DNA of 64,000 nucleotides from Zoogloeaceae bacterium (GTDB lineage Bacteria; Pseudomonadota; Gammaproteobacteria; Burkholderiales; Rhodocyclaceae), in the NCBI GenBank assembly GCA_024235595.1, contig JACKMC010000009.1:1-64000 (forward strand), given 5' to 3'. Of the stretch, positions 26,104 to 34,640 are shown piece after piece. A program made the translations under genes and the position numbers. How positions within the stretch are numbered: position 1 is the stretch's first letter; each line of letters begins with the position of its first letter. The notes beneath the pieces were generated by a model. It was not told the DNA's origin and did not search any database. It saw nothing but the letters and a program-made list of their open reading frames with translations.

Positions 26104-27306
26104 TTACCAGGAGGTCTCGCGCTCCGCCGTTGCCGAAATCTTGTGCAGCGCCAGGTCGGCGCCTTCGAATTCCTGCTCCGCGTCGAGGCGCAGGCCGACC
26201 ACTGCCTTGATCGCCCCATAAACGATGGCGCTGCCGATCAACGCCACGGCAATTCCCGCCACAGTGCCGGCCACTTGCGCCCCCAGGCTGATACCACCGA
26301 TACCACCCAGCGCCCGGCTGCCGAAGATGCCCGCCGCGATGCCGCCCCACGCGCCACACAGGCCGTGCAGGGGCCAGACGCCGAGCACATCGTCTATTTT
26401 CCAGCGGTTCTGCGCCAGCGTGAACATATGGACGAACAAGGCGCCCGCGATACCCCCCACCGCCAGCGCCCCGACCGGGTGCATCAGGTCGGAGCCGGCG
26501 CACACGGCCACCAGCCCCGCCAACGGACCGTTGTGCACGAAACCCGGGTCATTGCGACCCGCCGCAAGGGCCGCCAGGGTACCGCCCACCATGGCCATCA
26601 GCGAATTCAAGGCGACCAGGCCATTGATCGCTTCCATGCGTTGCGCGCTCATCACATTGAAGCCGAACCAGCCCACGGTGAGGATCCAGGCGCCGAGCGC
26701 GAGGAAGGGAATGCTCGAGGGCGGATGCGCGGCGATGCCACCGTCCTTTTGATAGCGCCCACGCCGCGCCCCCAGCAGCAGCACCGCGGGCAAGGCGATC
26801 CAGCCACCGACGGCGTGCACCACGACGCTTCCCGCAAAATCGTGGAACGGTACGCCAAAAGTCGCCTCCAGCCATGCCTGGAATCCCAGGTTGCCGTTCC
26901 AGACGATGCCTTCGAAGAACGGATAGACCAGGCCAACGATCAGGAAGGTTGCCAGCAACTGGGGCACGAAGCGCGCCCGCTCGGCGATGCCGCCGGAGAC
27001 GATTGCCGGAATCGCCGCGGCGAAAGTCAGCAGGAAGAAAAACTTCACCAGCTCGTAACCCGAGCTCGCGGCAAGCTCGTCCGCGCCATGCATGAAGCCG
27101 CTGCCGTAGGCTACGGTGTAGCCGACGAAGAAATAGGCGATGGTCGATACCGCGAAGTCCGAAAGAATCTTGACCAGGGCGTTGACCTGATTCTTCTTGC
27201 GGACCGTTCCGACTTCGAGAAAGGCGAATCCCGCATGCATCGCGAGCACCATGATGGCGCCCAGCAGGATAAACAGGACATCGTTAGTGACTTTGATCTG
27301 CTCCAC
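26104..27306 (-). CDS. amt: Ammonium transporter (Amt family)
   Basis: The protein conducts ammonium across the inner membrane as a trimer. It has about 11 hydrophobic segments. The twin His pair of the pore is visible in DFAGSVVVHAVGG and PLHGLCGAWGG, and the conserved Asp in HDFAG. The GTG at 27306 has AGGGAG at a 6-base distance and is preferred to the upstream GTG at 27324. At 400 residues it lacks a clear signal peptide, unlike E. coli AmtB. A sigma-54 promoter and two NtrC-type sites stand upstream. No glnK is adjacent. Confidence 0.94.
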   Translation of the reverse strand: MEQIKVTNDVLFILLGAIMVLAMHAGFAFLEVGTVRKKNQVNALVKILSDFAVSTIAYFFVGYTVAYGSGFMHGADELAASSGYELVKFFFLLTFAAAIPAIVSGGIAERARFVPQLLATFLIVGLVYPFFEGIVWNGNLGFQAWLEATFGVPFHDFAGSVVVHAVGGWIALPAVLLLGARRGRYQKDGGIAAHPPSSIPFLALGAWILTVGWFGFNVMSAQRMEAINGLVALNSLMAMVGGTLAALAAGRNDPGFVHNGPLAGLVAVCAGSDLMHPVGALAVGGIAGALFVHMFTLAQNRWKIDDVLGVWPLHGLCGAWGGIAAGIFGSRALGGIGGISLGAQVAGTVAGIAVALIGSAIVYGAIKAVVGLRLDAEQEFEGADLALHKISATAERETSW

Positions 27307-27339
27307 ATTGCGCTCCCTATGCACGATGGGGGCGCATGA

Positions 27340-27355
27340 AGCAGATCACGTGCCA
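27340..27355 (-). promoter_or_regulatory. Sigma-54 promoter of amt
   Basis: The minus strand reads TGGCACGTGATCTGCT, with GG and GC separated by exactly ten bases. It matches the consensus TGGCACG-N4-TTGCW with one mismatch. Transcription should start near 27329, just before the ribosome binding site at 27313-27318. Confidence 0.85.
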
Positions 27356-27416
27356 GATTCGTTCTTACTATTTATCAATGACTTGAATTGAAACCCCACA
27401 CCAGGAGGCCGTGCGG

Positions 27417-27433
27417 CGCACCATCAGCGTGCA
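27417..27433. promoter_or_regulatory. NtrC-type binding site, amt-proximal
   Basis: CGCACCA-TCA-GCGTGCA fits the 7-N3-7 NtrC palindrome with three mismatches. Its centre is about 96 bp upstream of the predicted amt start of transcription. Confidence 0.65.
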
Positions 27434-27448
27434 CCATGCACCATCATC

Positions 27449-27465
27449 TGCACCATTACAGTGCC
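27449..27465. promoter_or_regulatory. NtrC-type binding site, amt-distal
   Basis: TGCACCA-TTA-CAGTGCC has a perfect left half and three mismatches in the right half. It lies 32 bp (three helical turns) from the proximal site, the spacing known for cooperative NtrC dimers at E. coli glnAp2. Two additional GCACCAT half sites start at 27431 and 27438. Confidence 0.7.
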
Positions 27466-27492
27466 AACAAGGGAGCCAACCCGCGAGACGCA

Positions 27493-28710
27493 TCAGTTCG
27501 GTGCGTAACCAACGGGAAGCAAGACCCACATTTCACCCGACTGCCGCATGCGCCCGGCCAGCGCCCCCTTCTGGGGACCGAAACCCCAGAAGAAATCGGC
27601 CCTCACCACCCCCTTGATCGCACCGCCGGTATCCTGCGCCACCACCAGGCGGCGTAACGGCCGCGATTCGTTTGGCCACGAAGTGGCGAGATAGACGGGC
27701 GCGCCGAGCGGTACCACGTGCGGGTCCACCGCGATGCTGCGCTCCGCGCTGAGCGGCACCCCGAGCGCGCCGATCGGCCCACCTGTCCCCGAGGGGAGTT
27801 CGCGGAAGAACACGAAGCTGGGGTTGCTCTCGAGCAGTTCGGCGAGGCGCGAGGGGTTGGCGCGCGCCCACGACTTGATGCCCGCCATCGACGCCTTGTC
27901 CAGCGTGAGCTCGCCCTGCGCGACCAGCCACCGCCCGATGGACTGGTAGGGAAAACCGTTCTGGTCGGCGTAGCCGATGCGGACCATCGAGCCATCCGCG
28001 AGCAGCACCCGTCCCGAGCCCTGGACCTGAAGAAAGAAAAGGTCGATCGGATCGGCCGCCCACAGCAGCACGGGCGCCTTGAAGGCGCTGCCCTTCTCAT
28101 TGATCTCGCCTCGACTCCAGTAGGGGACCACGCGGCGGCCTTCGATGCGCCCGCGCAGACGATACTTGGCCAATTCCGGGTAAGCCTCGCCCAGGTCGAT
28201 GGTCAGCATGTCCTCGGGAACACCGTAGATCGGCCAGCGGTTGGCCTCGCTGCGATAGCGGCTGCCCTTGATCACCGGCTCGTAGTAGCCGGTAACGAGG
28301 CCTTCACGACTGCCGTCCGGGTTGACCAGCCGCCAGGGCCTGAGCGTGCGAGCGAAAAATTGCCGCAAGGTGGCCTCGGACGCGGTACTTCCGAGCCCTG
28401 AAAGCTCCACGCAGAATGGTTGCCACAAGGGTTTTCTGGCGAGCACGCTGCAGGACTGCCTGAGCGCCGGCAGCGCCGCTGTCAAGCGGTCGCGCTGCCA
28501 GTCGGGCAGATCGCCCCAGTCCGCTTGTTCCAGCGGCCTCGCGGCCGGCACCGCCGGCTCCGGCTGGGTAGAAGGCGCGCACACGGGACAGGCCGGGCAC
28601 TGGGGTTTCGGGCAGGCCATCGGCTCGGGCTTCGGGGCGGTGCCGGCGCAGCCGGCCAGCAACAGCGCACTCGCACACCAGGCAAGGAGGTTTCGCAACG
28701 GATTCGTCAT
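27493..28710 (-). CDS. mltA: Membrane-bound lytic murein transglycosylase A
   Basis: MltA cleaves peptidoglycan glycan strands to 1,6-anhydromuropeptides at the outer membrane. The 405 residues begin with a lipoprotein signal (LLLAGC) and a Cys/Pro-rich linker (CPKPQCPACPVC), which is unusual and could hold extra disulfides or a metal. Domain motifs follow: GLVTGYYEPVIKGS, LFFLQVQGSGRV and the catalytic Asp of QDTGGAIKG-VRADFFWG. It is convergent to nothing close and divergent from the small gene at 28803. Confidence 0.93.
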   Translation of the reverse strand: MTNPLRNLLAWCASALLLAGCAGTAPKPEPMACPKPQCPACPVCAPSTQPEPAVPAARPLEQADWGDLPDWQRDRLTAALPALRQSCSVLARKPLWQPFCVELSGLGSTASEATLRQFFARTLRPWRLVNPDGSREGLVTGYYEPVIKGSRYRSEANRWPIYGVPEDMLTIDLGEAYPELAKYRLRGRIEGRRVVPYWSRGEINEKGSAFKAPVLLWAADPIDLFFLQVQGSGRVLLADGSMVRIGYADQNGFPYQSIGRWLVAQGELTLDKASMAGIKSWARANPSRLAELLESNPSFVFFRELPSGTGGPIGALGVPLSAERSIAVDPHVVPLGAPVYLATSWPNESRPLRRLVVAQDTGGAIKGVVRADFFWGFGPQKGALAGRMRQSGEMWVLLPVGYAPN

Positions 28711-28802
28711 CAGGGTCGATCAGTTAAACTCGCGCTCTGCGAAAGCGTGCAGTATATCCGCACGCCCAGTCTCACCCTGCCTGTCCCATGCCCGGAGCCA
28801 CC

Positions 28803-28910
28803 ATGTGGGTCATCTTGCTCGAAGCCGGCGTCGCGCTGGCACTGTTATTGACCATCGTATGGGTTACCTGGCCCAAGAAGAAGAAGGACGAAACGAACGA
28901 AGATGAGTAA
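28803..28910 (+). CDS. Very small single-span membrane protein (35 aa)
   Basis: The frame MWVILLEAGVALALLLTIVW followed by VTWPKKKKDETNEDE has one hydrophobic segment and a highly charged Lys-then-Glu/Asp tail. A GGAG lies 7 bases before the ATG. The stop overlaps the next start by 8 bp (ATGAGTAA), so it is probably translated together with the ATPase that follows. Such small coupled membrane peptides are often missed. It may tether or regulate the ATPase; that is inference. Confidence 0.6.
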   Translation: MWVILLEAGVALALLLTIVWVTWPKKKKDETNEDE

Positions 28911-29775
28911 GCCCGCCGATCTCGCCGCGCTGCTCGAGCGCGCGCACACCGTGCTCGAAAAACTCGAACGACTCCTTCCCGGCCCGGCCGAGGCGCCCGA
29001 CTGGGAGGCCTCGACCGCATTCCGCTGGCGCCGTCGCAACGGGCGTGCCGAGTTGATACCGGTCGACAAGCCCCACCGCATCCGGCTCAGCGACCTCAAG
29101 GACATCGACGAGCAGAAATCGCGCGTCGATCGCAACACCCGCCAGTTCCTGGCCGGCAAGCGCGCCAACAACGTGCTGCTCACCGGCGCCCGGGGCACCG
29201 GGAAGTCCTCGCTGGTGAAGGCCTTGCTGACCGCCTACGCGAAGAAGGGGCTGCGCCTGATCGAGATCGACAAGAGCGATCTGGTCGACCTCTCCGAGAT
29301 CGTCGAGCTGGTCCAGGATCGGCCGGAGCGCTTCATCATCTTTTGCGACGACCTGTCGTTCGAGGAAGGCGAGGCCGCCTACAAGGCGCTCAAGAGCGTG
29401 CTCGACGGTTCGGTCTCGGCCGTGTCCGACAACCTGCTGATCTACGCCACCTCGAATCGCAGGCACCTTATGCCCGAATACATGGACGAGAATCTCAAGG
29501 CGCGTCATGTCGACGGCGAGGTCCATCCGGGTGAAGCGGTCGAGGAGAAGATCTCGCTGTCGGAGCGCTTCGGGCTCTGGATTTCCTTCTATCCTTTCAG
29601 CCAGGAAGAATACCTGAGCGTGGCGGAGCACTGGCTCAAGGCCTTCGGCGTCCCCAAGGACAAGCTTGCCGAGGCCCGCGGCGAGGCACTGCAGTGGGCC
29701 TTGATGCGCGGTTCGCGCAGCGGACGGGTCGCGTGGCAGTTCGCGCGCGACCACGCCGGCCGCTTCGAGGATTGA
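28903..29775 (+). CDS. DUF815-type AAA ATPase
   Basis: This 290-residue cytoplasmic P-loop ATPase has Walker A TGARGTGKSS (about residues 94-103) and Walker B RFIIFCDDLSFEEGE. A sensor-like ATSNRRHLMPEYM follows, then the family end SRSGRVAWQFARDHAG. The group is widespread next to MutT in betaproteobacteria, with no settled role. The next gene starts 1 bp after its stop, so they form one operon with the small membrane gene. Confidence 0.88.
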   Translation: MSKPADLAALLERAHTVLEKLERLLPGPAEAPDWEASTAFRWRRRNGRAELIPVDKPHRIRLSDLKDIDEQKSRVDRNTRQFLAGKRANNVLLTGARGTGKSSLVKALLTAYAKKGLRLIEIDKSDLVDLSEIVELVQDRPERFIIFCDDLSFEEGEAAYKALKSVLDGSVSAVSDNLLIYATSNRRHLMPEYMDENLKARHVDGEVHPGEAVEEKISLSERFGLWISFYPFSQEEYLSVAEHWLKAFGVPKDKLAEARGEALQWALMRGSRSGRVAWQFARDHAGRFED

Positions 29776-29776
29776 A

Positions 29777-30718
29777 ATGAACAAGGTCGTCAATGTCTCC
29801 GCCGCGGTCCTTACCCGGCCGGATGGCACCGTGCTGCTGGGTCAGCGCGCGGCCGGCACCTTCTACCCGGGCTACTGGGAATTCCCCGGTGGCAAGGTCG
29901 AGGCAGGGGAAACACCGCGCGAGGCGCTGGTGCGGGAGCTCCGCGAGGAGCTTGGCATTGATGTCCTCGAGGCCTATCCGTGGCTGATGCGCGAGCATGT
30001 CTATGAACACGCCCATGTGCGCCTGCATTTTTTCGAAGTCCCGCGCTGGCAGGGCGCGCTCAACGACCATGTCCACGCTGCCCTGGCGTGGCAGCATCCC
30101 GGCGCCTTCGACGTCGCGCCGATGCTTCCTGCCAATGGCCCGATTCTCAAGTCCCTGCGCCTGCCGCGAACGATGGGCATTACCGCAAGCGCATTGCTGG
30201 GGATGGATGCTCAGCTGGCGGCGATCGAAACCGCGATCGACACCGGTTGCCGGCTCATCCAGGTGCGCGAAAAAGCCATGTCACCCGCACAACTGGCCGA
30301 TTTCGTCGCCAGGGTGCGGCTGCGCGCCGAGCAATCCGGCACGCTGGTGATCGTCAATGCAAGCCCCGAGCGTGCGCGCCAGACGAGCGCCGACGGGGTT
30401 CATCTGGATACCGCAACACTGCTGCGATCCGCCAGCCGGCCCGCATTCGAATGGGTCGGAGCCTCGTGCCACAACCGTGCCGAACTGGAGAAGGCGGCGA
30501 GCCTTGAGCTCGACTACGCACTCCTTGGCCCGGTCGGGGAGACTGCCAGCCATCCCGGACAGCCGGGCATCGGCTGGCAGGCCTTCGAGACACTGGCCTC
30601 CGGGCTGCCGATACCGGTGCTGGCGCTGGGCGGCCTGTCACCTGGCGAGATGCACGACGCCCGCCGACATGGCGCCCACGGCATTGCCGCGATCCGCAGT
30701 ATGTGGAGCCCGGGTTGA
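29777..30718 (+). CDS. MutT-like Nudix hydrolase fused to a thiamine phosphate synthase-like domain
   Basis: Residues 1-130 form a Nudix domain with the box GGKVEAGETPREALVRELREELG as its core (G38 onwards), which in MutT hydrolyses 8-oxo-dGTP. Residues about 135-313 form a TIM-barrel like ThiE/TenI (CRLIQVREKAMSPAQLADF, GASCHNRAELEKA, LLGPVGETASHPGQPGIGW, ALGGLSPGEM). Such fusions are known in beta- and gammaproteobacteria. Thiamine synthesis activity is unproven. It is convergent with yacG. Confidence 0.9.
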   Translation: MNKVVNVSAAVLTRPDGTVLLGQRAAGTFYPGYWEFPGGKVEAGETPREALVRELREELGIDVLEAYPWLMREHVYEHAHVRLHFFEVPRWQGALNDHVHAALAWQHPGAFDVAPMLPANGPILKSLRLPRTMGITASALLGMDAQLAAIETAIDTGCRLIQVREKAMSPAQLADFVARVRLRAEQSGTLVIVNASPERARQTSADGVHLDTATLLRSASRPAFEWVGASCHNRAELEKAASLELDYALLGPVGETASHPGQPGIGWQAFETLASGLPIPVLALGGLSPGEMHDARRHGAHGIAAIRSMWSPG

Positions 30719-30728
30719 ACCTTCCCGC

Positions 30729-30923
30729 TCAGTGCTCGAGTTCGCCCGGATCGGGCTCCGAGCCCGGCACCTTGTACTCGTCCGAGGCCCAGGCACCGAG
30801 ATCTATCTTGCGGCAGCGCTCGCTGCAGAACGGCCGCCATCGGTTGTCGGCAGACCATTCGCTCGGCTTGCCGCAATTCGGGCACTTGACGATTCGTCTT
30901 GGCACAGGATCGTTTCGGGGCAT
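30729..30923 (-). CDS. yacG: DNA gyrase inhibitor YacG
   Basis: YacG is a small zinc protein that binds the GyrB C-terminus and inhibits gyrase. The 64 residues contain the four Cys ligands in KCPNCGKPSEW and RPFCSERCRKIDLGAWA, and the typical acidic end. It lies 2 bp downstream of zapD on the same strand, the usual order coaE-zapD-yacG. Confidence 0.94.
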   Translation of the reverse strand: MPRNDPVPRRIVKCPNCGKPSEWSADNRWRPFCSERCRKIDLGAWASDEYKVPGSEPDPGELEH

Positions 30924-30925
30924 TG

Positions 30926-31681
30926 TCAGAGATTGCAGAAGGTAAGCTCGAAATTCACATCCGCCTCGGTCTGCCGCGGCCGCGACACGGTCTCGGGAAG
31001 CATGAAGCGGATGTTGAGCGCATACTTGTTGGCGCTGATCTCGGGCACCGCGGAGATTCCGCCCGCGAGCCGCACCCGGATCATCTGCACCGTCCGTCCG
31101 GCCATCATCAACTGATAGACGCCGCGCGCCGCGCGCTGCGCCTCGGGTCGTCCGCTGGCACGGAGCAGGCGCAGCACGATGGTCAGGCCGTCGCGAATGG
31201 GGACAATCGGGGCCAGCCAGTGCTCGAGATCGTGGCGGCGCAATTCAGGATCGCGGTTGAGCCAGAAATGATAGGACGGCAAATCGAATTCGCATGCACC
31301 ACCTGGAATCGCGGCACGGCTCTTTATTGCCATCAGCCACTCGTTTTCCCTGAGGTACTGGCCGATCTTTCCCGCCATGGCAAGCAAGGCAGCCGAGGAC
31401 TGTTCGATTTCGTACAAGGCGCCGGAAAGCGCCTCCTCGGAAATCTCGGGATTGTTTCGGAAGGTCAGCAGGATCTGCCGCTGCCGCTCGAGTTCCTGAA
31501 CCAGATCGACCTTCAGATCCGCCCTGCTCGCCACTTCCAGCACCTCGAAGGTCGCCAGAAGCGCGCAATGATGGGCATGGCCGTCGTCGCTGCTGCTGAA
31601 GTGGGCGATCCGACCGAACAGATCCTCCAGACGGAGCAGCGTGCGAATGCGCTCATTCAGAGGATATTCGTAGGTAATCAC
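30926..31681 (-). CDS. zapD: Cell division protein ZapD
   Basis: ZapD crosslinks FtsZ filaments at the division ring. The 251 residues begin with the family signature ITYEYPLNERIRTLLRLEDLF. The start is a GTG at 31681 directly before it; the frame runs on to 31762 without family similarity. The helical middle (VDLVQELERQRQILLTFRNNPEI) and strand-rich C-terminus fit the known dimer fold. Confidence 0.92.
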   Translation of the reverse strand: MITYEYPLNERIRTLLRLEDLFGRIAHFSSSDDGHAHHCALLATFEVLEVASRADLKVDLVQELERQRQILLTFRNNPEISEEALSGALYEIEQSSAALLAMAGKIGQYLRENEWLMAIKSRAAIPGGACEFDLPSYHFWLNRDPELRRHDLEHWLAPIVPIRDGLTIVLRLLRASGRPEAQRAARGVYQLMMAGRTVQMIRVRLAGGISAVPEISANKYALNIRFMLPETVSRPRQTEADVNFELTFCNL

Positions 31682-31780
31682 CGTGTCGGGCCCCGCTTGG
31701 TTTGCCGCCTTTAGTGGCGCCGATAATAGCACACAGCCTGTCCGCGGCCCTGTCGCCGGCATGCGCCGCCAAGCCCGGGC

Positions 31781-32395
31781 TCAGCGTGGGTTTCGTGCCA
31801 GCTCGAGGTAGCTGCGATGCAGCGCGTCGACCTGGGACGAGAGCGCGGCAAGATCACCACTATTGTCGATGATGTCGTCAGCCGCGCCACGGCGGGTCTG
31901 CCGCTTCGCCTGCGCCGCCATGATGCTGTGGATCCGCTCGACGGCCAGGCCGCTGCGAAGCATGACGCGCTCGAGCTGGATCTCCTCCGGCACGTCCACC
32001 ACGCAAATCCTGTCGCAACGCTCGGCGTAGCTGCCCGACTCGACAAGCAGCGGCACGACCAGCACGACATAAGGCGCGGAGCTCAGGGCGCATTGGCGCT
32101 CGCTCTCGCGGCGGATCATCGGATGCAGCAACGCTTCGAGCCGCAGCCGCTGCGAGGGCTCCGCGAACACTCGCTCGCGCATTGCGTCCCGGTCGAGCGC
32201 GCCTTCGGTGGTGATCACGCCATCGCCAAAGACCTCGCGCAACCGCTCGATTGCCGCGCCACCCGGCCCGGTGAGCCGATGGGCGATCAGGTCGGTGTCG
32301 ACCACGTCCGCACCGAGCGCCGCAAAGCGGTCGGCGGCAGCACTTTTGCCGCTGCCGATGCCTCCGGTCAGGCCGACCACGAAAGGCCTGCTCAC
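31781..32395 (-). CDS. coaE: Dephospho-CoA kinase
   Basis: CoaE carries out the last step of coenzyme A synthesis. The 204 residues show the P-loop GLTGGIGSGKSAAAD near the N-terminus, DTDLIAHRLTGPG, HPMIRRE and VVVPLLVESG-like (VLVVPLLVESGSYAERCD). The start overlaps the stop of the upstream SPOR gene by 4 bp. With coaX at 34641 this window holds the first and last kinases of the pathway. Confidence 0.95.
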   Translation of the reverse strand: MSRPFVVGLTGGIGSGKSAAADRFAALGADVVDTDLIAHRLTGPGGAAIERLREVFGDGVITTEGALDRDAMRERVFAEPSQRLRLEALLHPMIRRESERQCALSSAPYVVLVVPLLVESGSYAERCDRICVVDVPEEIQLERVMLRSGLAVERIHSIMAAQAKRQTRRGAADDIIDNSGDLAALSSQVDALHRSYLELARNPR

Positions 32396-33180
32396 GGCGT
32401 ACAGCCGAGGCGGGTTGCGCCCGGGTAGCGACCGCCCAGTTCGCTGGCGAGGTCGCTTACGACGTCTCCCGGCCCGCTGATTTCGATACGGTGCGTTTCA
32501 CTGTTGCGCTGCGACACGCGCGCGCTGCGAACCCCTTGCGCCTGCAAGCGGCCGAGCATTTGTCGCGCCGAGGTCTCGGTCTTGAAGACCCCAAGCGAAA
32601 CGGCATACTGGTTCGGACCGGCGTCCTGGAGGATATACAGGTCCTTGACGCCCAGCGCCCTTAGCTCCGCCACCTTGCCGTCGGCCGCATCGCGGCTGCC
32701 CTGCGGCGGCACATAGACCCACCAGCCGTTCGGCGTACCGGCTCTCGCATCATCGATGGTGAGCGCCTTCGAGGCGCGACGTGCGCGTTCGATCATGTCG
32801 CTGGCCTGGTCGCCACTCAAGCCGGCGAAACGCACACAGGCAGCCGGCAGCGCTGGCGCAGCGGCCTTGTGCGCCGGTTCAGGCGGCGACGTTGCCGCAT
32901 CGGCCGGGGCATCGGCCGGGGCATCGGCCGAGGCATTGGCCGGGGCATTGGCCGGCGCTGCAGCCTCGATGGCAGCAGGGTCGGCGAGCGGCGCTTGATC
33001 CTGCTCTGCGGGGGGCGCCTCAGGAGGCTCGCCAAGCACGATCTGCCCGGGCCGAAGCTGATTCGTAAGCCGCTCGGGCTCGCCACGCGGTGCGCTGCTG
33101 CCCAGCCAGCCCTCGAGCAGCATGAAGGCGATGGCGTTGACCAGCAGCAGGACGAAGAAAAGCAATCTGACGACGGGCAT
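32392..33180 (-). CDS. SPOR-domain membrane protein
   Basis: This 262-residue protein has one N-terminal membrane helix (VRLLFFVLLLVNAIAFMLLE), an Ala/Pro-rich periplasmic linker and a C-terminal SPOR domain (about residues 180-255: YAVSLGVFKTETSARQML, then RLQAQGVRSARV). SPOR domains bind denuded glycan at division septa. The linker contains a run of ADAPADAP-like residues encoded by a 12-bp tandem repeat at 32902-32961. The ATG at 33180 directly precedes the membrane helix; the frame extends to 33357. Confidence 0.82.
   Translation of the reverse strand: MPVVRLLFFVLLLVNAIAFMLLEGWLGSSAPRGEPERLTNQLRPGQIVLGEPPEAPPAEQDQAPLADPAAIEAAAPANAPANASADAPADAPADAATSPPEPAHKAAAPALPAACVRFAGLSGDQASDMIERARRASKALTIDDARAGTPNGWWVYVPPQGSRDAADGKVAELRALGVKDLYILQDAGPNQYAVSLGVFKTETSARQMLGRLQAQGVRSARVSQRNSETHRIEISGPGDVVSDLASELGGRYPGATRLGCTP
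32902..32961. repeat. 12-bp tandem repeat inside the SPOR gene
   Basis: About five copies of GGCCGGGGCATC (last copies diverged) stand head to tail. They encode the Ala/Asp/Pro repeats of the linker, so length changes would keep the reading frame. Confidence 0.85.
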
Positions 33181-33191
33181 CGTGTTTCCGG

Positions 33192-34559
33192 TCAGCCGAA
33201 CCTTGGCAGGTGGGCAAGCGAATCCGCCACCGCCTCGGCCGGATATTCGTAGTTTTCCAGCTCGCCGGAGAAATATCGCTCGAAAGCGCTCATGTCGAAA
33301 TGACCATGCCCGGTGAGGTTGAAGAGAATGGTCTTTGGCTCGCCGCTCTCGCGGCACCGGAGGGCCTCATCGATCGCCGCGCGAATGGCGTGGCAGGACT
33401 CGGGCGCGGGGATGATGCCTTCATTGCGGGCGAACAGAACCCCCGCCTCGAAGGTTGCAAGCTGGGGCACCGCGACCGCTTCGAGCAGCTTCTCATGATA
33501 GAGCTGCGACACCAGTGGCGAATCGCCATGGTAGCGCAGGCCGCCGGCGTGAATGCCGGGGGGCATGAAGTCATGGCCGAGGGTGTACATCTTCATCAGT
33601 GGCGTAAAGCCCGAGGCATCGCCAAAATCGTAGGCATAGGCGCCCTTGGTGAGCGTCGGACAGGAACTGGGCTCGACCGCCACGCAGCGCAGGTTTTCGG
33701 CCCTTTTTTCGCCGGCGGCCTTGTCGGCAAGAAACGGAAACGCCAGCCCGCCGAAACTCGAACCGCCGCCGCACGGCCCCAACACCACATCGGGATAGAG
33801 GCCGATCTTGTCGAACTGCTTCTTCGCCTCGAGTCCGATGATGGTCTGGTGAAGCAACACATGATTGAGCACCGAACCGAGCGTGTAGTTGGTATCGGCG
33901 CGGCCCGCGGCCTCCTCGACCGCTTCCGAGATGGCGATGCCCAGCGAGCCCTGGTTGTCGGGATCCCGCTCGAGGATCGAGCGTCCGGTCTGGGTCATGT
34001 CGGTCGGGCTGGCGAACACTTCGGCCCCCCAAGTCTGCATCATGAGGCGCCGGTAGGGTTTTTGCTGGTAGCTGACCTTGACCATGTAAACCCGCACTTC
34101 CAACCCGAACATCTGCCCGGCAAAAGCGATGGACGAGCCCCATTGCCCGGCACCGGTCTCGGTAGTCAGGCGCTTGATGCCGGCCTGCCTGTTGTAGAAC
34201 GCCTGGGGAACCGCCGAATTGGGTTTGTGCGATCCGGCCGGAGAGACGCCCTCGTACTTGTAGAAGATCTTCGCCGGAGTACCGAGCGCACGCTCCAGGC
34301 GCACCGCCCGCATCAGCGGACTCGGGCGCCAGATCTTGTAGATCTCGCGGACCTCGTCGGGAATCTCGATCCAGCGCTCGGCGGACATCTCCTGTTCGAT
34401 GATCCTGTCCGGGAAAATCGCCTGCATCTGCTCGGCCGTGGCAGGCTTGCCATCGGCACCGAGCGGCGGCGCCGGCGGCGTCGACAGATCCGCAACGACG
34501 TTGTACCAGTGGGTCGGAATCTCGTCAGCTTCGAGAACAATCCGGGTCGGCTCGCTCAT
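33192..34559 (-). CDS. TrpB2-type tryptophan synthase beta chain-like PLP enzyme
   Basis: The 455 residues match the TrpB2 subfamily, longer than TrpB1 and usually without a TrpA partner. The PLP-binding Lys is in GVSPAGSHKPNS and the phosphate loop in GPCGGGSSFGGL. The N-terminal extension (PTHWYNVVADL) and RPSPLMRAVRLERAL are typical. It probably condenses indole and serine, or acts as a serine deaminase. No trpA lies nearby. GAGGGAGATG precedes the ATG at 34559. Confidence 0.9.
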   Translation of the reverse strand: MSEPTRIVLEADEIPTHWYNVVADLSTPPAPPLGADGKPATAEQMQAIFPDRIIEQEMSAERWIEIPDEVREIYKIWRPSPLMRAVRLERALGTPAKIFYKYEGVSPAGSHKPNSAVPQAFYNRQAGIKRLTTETGAGQWGSSIAFAGQMFGLEVRVYMVKVSYQQKPYRRLMMQTWGAEVFASPTDMTQTGRSILERDPDNQGSLGIAISEAVEEAAGRADTNYTLGSVLNHVLLHQTIIGLEAKKQFDKIGLYPDVVLGPCGGGSSFGGLAFPFLADKAAGEKRAENLRCVAVEPSSCPTLTKGAYAYDFGDASGFTPLMKMYTLGHDFMPPGIHAGGLRYHGDSPLVSQLYHEKLLEAVAVPQLATFEAGVLFARNEGIIPAPESCHAIRAAIDEALRCRESGEPKTILFNLTGHGHFDMSAFERYFSGELENYEYPAEAVADSLAHLPRFG

Positions 34560-34640
34560 CACATCTCCCTCAGGCAAGAACCGGCGCGCTGCGCCGCAGA
34601 TTCAATCATCATCGTCAGTCCGAATTCTAGCCCGAAGCGC

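Noticed and set aside
32902..32961. Noncoding minisatellite
   Set aside because: The 12-bp units are in frame inside the SPOR gene and encode its Ala/Asp/Pro linker.
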